This document shows positions 59,489-64,000 of a stretch of 64,000 nt of DNA, one piece after another. The notes under the pieces are model-generated. The model was not told the DNA's origin and ran no database searches. It saw only the letters and a list, made by a program, of their open reading frames with translations. Position 1 is the stretch's first letter; each line of letters starts with the position of its first letter. Source of the stretch: Microbacterium sp. cx-55 (GTDB lineage: Bacteria > Actinomycetota > Actinomycetes > Actinomycetales > Microbacteriaceae). Location of the stretch: positions 2,232,001 through 2,296,000 of the forward strand of contig NZ_CP088261.1 in the NCBI RefSeq assembly GCF_021117345.1. The letters run 5' to 3'. A program made the translations under genes and the position numbers.

Positions 59489-60800
59489 GGTCCCGGTAGA
59501 AGCCGATCCCGCGAAGCCACACGTCGACGCGGATGCTCTCGTCGTGCGCGTGCAGTGCGTCGCGTTCGGAGCGCGTGAGGTGGAACGGCGTGAAGCGGTA
59601 GACGTGCGGGCTGATGGCGGTGAACCATCGGCTGTCGCTCGCACCGAGCTGCAGGTACGGCGTGGCCACGATGTCGGGGTCCAGCGCGGAGGCGATCGCG
59701 CCGGCCAGCCGACGCCACGGTTCACCCCGCCACGGCGACACCGGCGAGGGATCGGTGCCGTGGCGCACCTCGATCTCGATACCGTCGTCCGCGATCACAC
59801 GGTGCAGGCGCGCCGTGGCGGAAGCGATGGTGTCCCCGGTCAGCAGCCGGATGTTGACGGCCGCCCGCGCGGAGGTCGCCAGCACGTTCTCGGCCGGTGC
59901 ACCCTGCAGTTCGGTGGCGACGGCGGTCGTTCGGACGAGCGCGTTCGTCTCCGGCCCGAGGTGTGAGAACACGGCCGCGATCAGCGGGCCGGTGACGCCG
60001 AGACGGCGGAAGAGGATCGCCAGCGCACGCGGCGCGTGCGGCGCGACGGTGGTCAGCATCGCGCGCACCGGCGGGCTGATGCGCCGCGGGAAGGGATGGC
60101 GCTGCAGCCGCACGATCGCCCGCGCCAGCCGCGCGGTCGCCGGCATCGCAGCGGGCGTCGAGGCGTGACCGCCGATCTCGCGGGCGGTGAGCCAGGCGGT
60201 CATGATGCCGCGCTCCGCCACCCCGATCATCGCGGTGGCACGCGCGACGCCCGGGAGCACGCCGTCGACGACCGCGCCGCCCTCGTCGAGGACGAGTCCG
60301 GGCCGTACACCCCGGGAGCGCAGCAGGTCGACGATCGCGCCGGCGCCATCCCCCGCCGTCTCCTCGTTGTGCCCGAACGCGAGATAGACGTCCCGCGCGG
60401 GGACGTGACCCTCGGACACGAGGGCCTCCACCGCTTCCAGAATCGCGACGAGCGCGCCCTTGTCATCGATCGCCCCGCGGGCGACGATCCGCGCATCCGT
60501 TCCCTCGTCGACGATGTCGGCGCCGAACGGATCGCGGCTCCACTCGGCGGAGACGACGGGAACGACGTCTTGGTGCGCCATGAGAACGAGCGGGTCCGCG
60601 GCGACGCGCCCGGGCCAGCGGTAGAGCAGCGCGTGCCCCGACACGACGTCTCGCTCGAGGTGAGCGTGCGTCGCGGGATAGAGGCGCTCGAGCGCGCGCT
60701 GGAAATCATCGAAGACGGCGAGGGCCGCGGCATCATCCGGCGCCGCGGAGACCGTCGGGATGCGCAGCAATTCGCGGAATCTCTCCAGAGCGCTCGTCAC
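59472..60800 (-). CDS. M20-family metallopeptidase (carboxypeptidase S-like)
   Basis: 442 aa. Zinc ligands: LMAHQDVVPV (His, Asp), ARGAIDDKGAL (bridging Asp), GHNEETAGDGA (Glu-Glu), and a late His in FTPFHLTRSERDAL. A dimerisation lid domain lies in the middle with GGHASTPAAM. It cleaves N-acyl amino acids or short peptides; the substrate is unknown. GTG 60800 has TAGGCT 6 nt upstream. It diverges from the oxidoreductase over 41 bp. Confidence 0.92.
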   Translation of the reverse strand: MTSALERFRELLRIPTVSAAPDDAAALAVFDDFQRALERLYPATHAHLERDVVSGHALLYRWPGRVAADPLVLMAHQDVVPVVSAEWSRDPFGADIVDEGTDARIVARGAIDDKGALVAILEAVEALVSEGHVPARDVYLAFGHNEETAGDGAGAIVDLLRSRGVRPGLVLDEGGAVVDGVLPGVARATAMIGVAERGIMTAWLTAREIGGHASTPAAMPATARLARAIVRLQRHPFPRRISPPVRAMLTTVAPHAPRALAILFRRLGVTGPLIAAVFSHLGPETNALVRTTAVATELQGAPAENVLATSARAAVNIRLLTGDTIASATARLHRVIADDGIEIEVRHGTDPSPVSPWRGEPWRRLAGAIASALDPDIVATPYLQLGASDSRWFTAISPHVYRFTPFHLTRSERDALHAHDESIRVDVWLRGIGFYRDLIAAS

Positions 60801-60806
60801 GCGCCG

Positions 60807-60812
60807 AGCCTA
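60807..60812 (-). promoter_or_regulatory. -10 element (TAGGCT), leaderless promoter of the M20 peptidase
   Basis: TAGGCT on the minus strand ends 6 nt before the GTG at 60800. Confidence 0.6.
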
Positions 60813-60829
60813 CTGGGGTGGCCCCCGAG

Positions 60830-60835
60830 TACGGT
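60830..60835 (+). promoter_or_regulatory. -10 element (TACGGT), probable leaderless promoter of the oxidoreductase
   Basis: TACGGT ends 6 nt before the ATG at 60842. The GGGGAG between them touches the start codon and is too near to act as a ribosome binding site. Confidence 0.5.
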
Positions 60836-60841
60836 GGGGAG

Positions 60842-61840
60842 ATGACCGCCGATCACTCCCCCGGCCTGCGCTGGGGCATCCTCGCCACGGGTGGAATCGC
60901 CCATCAGTTCACGTCCGACCTCCGCACGGCGGGGCTCGATGTCCGCGCCGTGGGGTCGCGTTCGGCCGCCGGCGCAGAGGCCTTCGCGTCCGAGTTTGAG
61001 ATCCCCCGCGCGCACGCGTCGTACGAGTCGCTCGTCGCAGACGACGACATCGACATCGTGTACATCGCGACGCCGCATCCGATGCACGCCGAGAACGCCC
61101 TCCGCGCGATCGAGAACGGCAAGCACGTGCTCGTCGAGAAGGCGTTCACGCGCGACGGCGACGAAGCGGCATCGGTGCAGTCGGCCGCCGAGGCCGCCGG
61201 AGTGCTCGCGATGGAGGCGATGTGGACGCGATACCTGCCCCACATGATCCGCATCCGGGAGCTCATCGCGGCCGGAGATCTCGGCGAGCTCCGGGTCGCG
61301 CACGCCGACCACAGCCAGAAGCTGTCGGCCGACCCGAACCACCGCCTCAACGCGCTCGAGCTGGGCGGGGGCGCGCTCCTCGACCTGGGCATCTACCCCG
61401 TGTCGTTCGTCTGGGATGTGCTCGGTGCACCCACGTCGATCTCCGCGCACGGCCGCCTCGGCGAAACGGGGGCCGACACCGAGGTCGCGACCGTCTTCAC
61501 GCACGCGGGGGGCGCCGTGTCGACCACGGTGTCGTCGTCCCGCGCTGCGGGCCCCGTGACCGCGCACGTCGTCGGCATCGAGGGCCGGATCGACATCGAT
61601 CGCACCTGGTACGCGCCCGCATCCTTCCGACTCACCCGTCCCGACGGCACGGTGGCGGAAGAGTACGTGTCGACGATCGACGGGCGCGGGATGCAGTTCC
61701 AGGCGCTCGCCGCGGAACGGTTCATCGCCGAGGGGCGCCGCGACAGCGATCTGCTCCCGCTCGCCGAAACCGTCGCCATCATGCGCGCACTCGATGACAT
61801 CCGCACGCAGATCGGCGTGCGCTACCCCGGGGAGCACTGA
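60842..61840 (+). CDS. Gfo/Idh/MocA-family NAD(P)-dependent oxidoreductase
   Basis: 332 aa. N-terminal Rossmann fold with WGILATGGIAHQFTSDL, IVYIATPHPMHAENALRAIENGKHVLVEKAFT (the family EKP is EKA here), then MEAMWTRYLPHMIRIREL and a C-terminal substrate domain with LGGGALLDLGIYPVSFVWDVLG. It resembles dihydrodiol/sugar dehydrogenases. Start ATG 60842 fits the leaderless promoter. The NYN gene begins 2 bp after the stop and is probably cotranscribed. Confidence 0.92.
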   Translation: MTADHSPGLRWGILATGGIAHQFTSDLRTAGLDVRAVGSRSAAGAEAFASEFEIPRAHASYESLVADDDIDIVYIATPHPMHAENALRAIENGKHVLVEKAFTRDGDEAASVQSAAEAAGVLAMEAMWTRYLPHMIRIRELIAAGDLGELRVAHADHSQKLSADPNHRLNALELGGGALLDLGIYPVSFVWDVLGAPTSISAHGRLGETGADTEVATVFTHAGGAVSTTVSSSRAAGPVTAHVVGIEGRIDIDRTWYAPASFRLTRPDGTVAEEYVSTIDGRGMQFQALAAERFIAEGRRDSDLLPLAETVAIMRALDDIRTQIGVRYPGEH

Positions 61841-61842
61841 CC

Positions 61843-62706
61843 ATGCCCGATCTGACCATCCCTCGCGTCGCGGTCTACCTCGACTTCGACAACATCGTCA
61901 TGAGTTGGTACGACCGCGTGCACGGTCGGAACGCCTACTCCCGCGATCGGCAGCGGATCGCCGAGAACCCCAAGGACCCGGAGATCGCCGAGAAGCTCGC
62001 TCGCGCCACGGTCGACGTCGGCGCGATCATCGACTACGCCGCCTCCTTCGGAACCCTCGTGCTCACCCGGGCGTACGCCGACTGGTCATCGCCGGTGAAC
62101 GCCGAGTACCGCTCGCAGCTCGTCGCGCGCGCGGTCGACCTCGTGCAGCTGTTCCCGGCCGCCGCCTACGCCAAGAACGGCGCCGACATCCGGCTCGCGG
62201 TCGACACGGTGGAAGACATGTTCCGCCTGCCCGACCTCACGCACGTCGTGATCGTCGCCGGCGACTCGGACTATGTGCCGCTCGCCCAGCGCTGCAAGCG
62301 GCTCGGGCGCTTCGTGGTCGGCGTGGGGGTGGCGGGGTCGACGGCCAAGTCGCTCGCCGCTGCCTGCGACCGTTTCGACTCGTACGACTCGCTTCCCGGG
62401 GTCGGTTCTCCCGAGCCGACGAAGAAGGAGGAATCGGCCTCTCGGGCGCGGGCGCGCAAGCGGTCCGTCGACCCGGCGACCGATCTGCTCGAGCGAGCAC
62501 TGCGGCTGGAGAACGACAAGGACCCCGCGCAGTGGCAGCACGCGTCCGCGGTGAAGAGCCTCATCACGCGGCTGGATCCCTCGTTCACCGAGAAGGCGCT
62601 CGGGCACCGCAGCTTCACCGAGTTCATCTCCGCGCATCCCGACATCGCCGAGATGGACGACACCGACAACATCGTCCGCATCCGGCTCGTCGCCGATAAG
62701 CGCTGA
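61843..62706 (+). CDS. NYN-domain nuclease-like protein with C-terminal OST-HTH (LOTUS)-like domain
   Basis: 287 aa. The NYN/PIN-like fold (1-180) keeps the acidic site: VAVYLDFDNIVMSWYD, KNGADIRLAVDTVEDM and VIVAGDSDYVPLAQRCKRLGR. A charged linker with TKKEESASRARARKR leads to a helical domain (about 205-285) with VKSLITRLDPSFTEKALGHRSFTEFI, typical of OST-HTH/LOTUS. Such LabA-like proteins are thought to act on RNA. It is probably the second gene of a two-gene transcript. Confidence 0.92.
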   Translation: MPDLTIPRVAVYLDFDNIVMSWYDRVHGRNAYSRDRQRIAENPKDPEIAEKLARATVDVGAIIDYAASFGTLVLTRAYADWSSPVNAEYRSQLVARAVDLVQLFPAAAYAKNGADIRLAVDTVEDMFRLPDLTHVVIVAGDSDYVPLAQRCKRLGRFVVGVGVAGSTAKSLAAACDRFDSYDSLPGVGSPEPTKKEESASRARARKRSVDPATDLLERALRLENDKDPAQWQHASAVKSLITRLDPSFTEKALGHRSFTEFISAHPDIAEMDDTDNIVRIRLVADKR

Positions 62707-62721
62707 CGGCTGGAACGACCG

Positions 62722-62761
62722 GAACGGGGTCGACGGGGCACTCGCCCGGTCGACCCCGTTC
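62722..62761. terminator. Hairpin terminator
   Basis: GAACGGGGTCGAC and GTCGACCCCGTTC form a perfect 13-bp stem with a partly paired loop, between the NYN stop and the convergent transporter stop. Confidence 0.8.
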
Positions 62762-62768
62762 TGCGTCG

Positions 62769-64000
62769 TCAGGTGAGGAAAGGGATGACGCCGGTCAGCA
62801 CGCCGACCGCGAGCATCACGAGCGACACGATCGTCGCGCGCCACAGCACCTTCTTGTGGTGGTCGCCGAGATTGACGCCGGCGAGCGAGACGAGCAGCAG
62901 GATCGCCGGCACGAGCGGGCTCTGCAGGTGCACCGGCTGGCCGGTGATCGATGCCCGTGCCATCTCGACCGGGTCGATGCCGTAGGCCGAGGCGCTCTCG
63001 GCGAGCACGGGGAGGATGCCGAAGTAGAACGCGTCGTTCGACATGAAGAACGTGAACGGGATCGAGAGCACACCGGTGATCACCGCGAGGTAGGGCCCGA
63101 GGGAGTCCGGAATGACCTGGGTGATCCAGTTCGCCATCGCCGTGACCATGCCGGTGCCGTTCAGCACGCCCACGAGCACGCCCGCCGCCAGCACCATCGA
63201 CACGACGCCCACGATGCTCGGGGCGTGCGCCACGATCTCGTCGGCCTGCGTCTTCAGCTTCGGGAAGTTGATGATGAGGGCCACCGCAGCGCCGACCATG
63301 AACACGAAGGCCAGCGGGAAGACATCCATGACGAGCAGCACCATGACCGCGAGGGTCAGCGCGAGGTTGAACCAGATGAGCTTCGGCCGGAGCGTCGCCC
63401 GGTTCGGGTCGAGCATCGTGTCGGCCATCGCGGTGTCGGCCGTATCGACGAGCTCGGATGCGGCCACTCCCCGCCGCCCGCCGGCGACGGTCACGATGTT
63501 GCCGGTGCGCAGCAGCGCCCGCGCACCCACCGTGCGGTCGGCCCCGCGGAACACCCGCGGCGCCCGGAGCGGGCCGTCGCCGGAGGACACGAGGCGCGAC
63601 GTGTCGACGCTGCCCGCGAGGCGGCGGCGCTCGGAGAGACCGAGGAACCAGGCGAAACCGAGCGAGACGATGATTCCGGCGATGAGGGCCGGCACCATGG
63701 GCACGAAGATGTCGGTCGGCTGCAGCCCGAGCGCGGCGGCCGCGCGGACGGTCGGACCGCCCCACGGCACGATGTTCAGCGTGCCGTTCATGAGTCCCGC
63801 GACGCAGGTGAGTACCACGGGGCTCATCCCGAGCCGCAGGTAGATCGGCAGCATCGCCGAGGTCGTGATGATGAAGGTCGTCGACCCGTCGCCGTCCAGC
63901 GACACGGCGCCGGCGAGGATCGCCGTGCCCAGCACGACCTTCGCCGGGTCATCGCCGAGCAGCCGGGTGATCGCGCGGATGAGCGGGTCGAAGAGGCCGA
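62769..64000 (-). CDS. CitMHS-family citrate (metal-citrate) transporter, N-terminus off the window
   Basis: At least 410 residues are visible and the frame stays open to the right edge, reading GLFDPLIRAITRLLGDDPAKVVLGTAIL there. Further on: GDGSTTFIITTSAMLPIYLRLG, MNGTLNIVPWGGPTVRAAAALG, and near the end FFMSNDAFYFGILPVLAESA and SPLVPAILLLVSLAGVNLGDHHK. About nine TM segments are visible. CitM-type carriers import citrate with Mg or Ca and protons. It ends beside the hairpin at 62722. Confidence 0.93.
   Translation of the reverse strand, partial: GLFDPLIRAITRLLGDDPAKVVLGTAILAGAVSLDGDGSTTFIITTSAMLPIYLRLGMSPVVLTCVAGLMNGTLNIVPWGGPTVRAAAALGLQPTDIFVPMVPALIAGIIVSLGFAWFLGLSERRRLAGSVDTSRLVSSGDGPLRAPRVFRGADRTVGARALLRTGNIVTVAGGRRGVAASELVDTADTAMADTMLDPNRATLRPKLIWFNLALTLAVMVLLVMDVFPLAFVFMVGAAVALIINFPKLKTQADEIVAHAPSIVGVVSMVLAAGVLVGVLNGTGMVTAMANWITQVIPDSLGPYLAVITGVLSIPFTFFMSNDAFYFGILPVLAESASAYGIDPVEMARASITGQPVHLQSPLVPAILLLVSLAGVNLGDHHKKVLWRATIVSLVMLAVGVLTGVIPFLT

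Overview
The window is about 70% GC or higher by eye, with codon use and gene families typical of a high-GC actinobacterium. Gene content (Eis-like GNAT, PMT, Stealth phosphotransferase, LAxTG sorting signal, many leaderless promoters) suggests Microbacteriaceae, most likely Microbacterium or a close relative; this is inferred, not proven. The backbone is a housekeeping order found across actinobacteria (glmU, tRNA-Gln, ABC-F, ispE, rsmA, tatD, metG, rsmI, PMT), into which accessory cassettes are set.

Left part (1-18.8 kb): partial glmU directly behind tRNA-Gln; a MarR regulator and membrane-protein pair; a duplicated palindromic intergenic repeat; an ABC-F ATPase; a DUF427 plus osmoprotectant (OpuC-type) ABC operon; an Eis-like acetyltransferase; ispE; a Stealth sugar-phosphate transferase; a CpdA-like phosphodiesterase; rsmA; a sugar MFS symporter; tatD; metG.

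Galactan locus (17.8-27.4 kb): a LacI repressor, palindromic operators, then a GH42 beta-galactosidase, a sugar-binding lipoprotein, two MalF/MalG-type permeases and a secreted GH53 endo-galactanase ending in an LAATG sorting signal. The parts match the Bacillus gan system: the wall-anchored GH53 cuts galactan, the ABC transporter imports oligomers, and cytoplasmic GH42 releases galactose.

Middle (27.4-32.9 kb): rsmI and PMT diverge from overlapping -10 elements only 23 bp apart. Then come palindromic repeats, a small unknown gene, a MarR regulator with an operator, and a DUF255 thioredoxin-fold protein.

Phospho-signalling envelope operon (32.98-47.76 kb): eight tightly packed genes encode a Ser/Thr kinase, a 2013-aa anchored surface protein, MoxR, DUF58, a TgpA-like membrane protein lacking catalytic Cys and His, a PP2C phosphatase, an FHA protein and a tail-anchored protein carrying eleven copies of [DE]-x-T-x-[LI]. 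The kinase has a related motif beside its own membrane segment. I regard this as the best candidate for an undescribed system.

Right part (47.8-64 kb): hrpA; a quinone-oxidoreductase-like MDR enzyme; a nested palindromic repeat; an araD-chvE-gguA-gguB pentose operon with an AraR-like LacI regulator and operators that also cover the promoter of an unknown gene; an M20 peptidase; a Gfo/Idh oxidoreductase; an NYN-domain nuclease; and a CitMHS citrate transporter running off the right edge. At least fourteen genes have a TANNNT -10 element placed 6-8 nt before the start codon, so leaderless transcripts appear common here.
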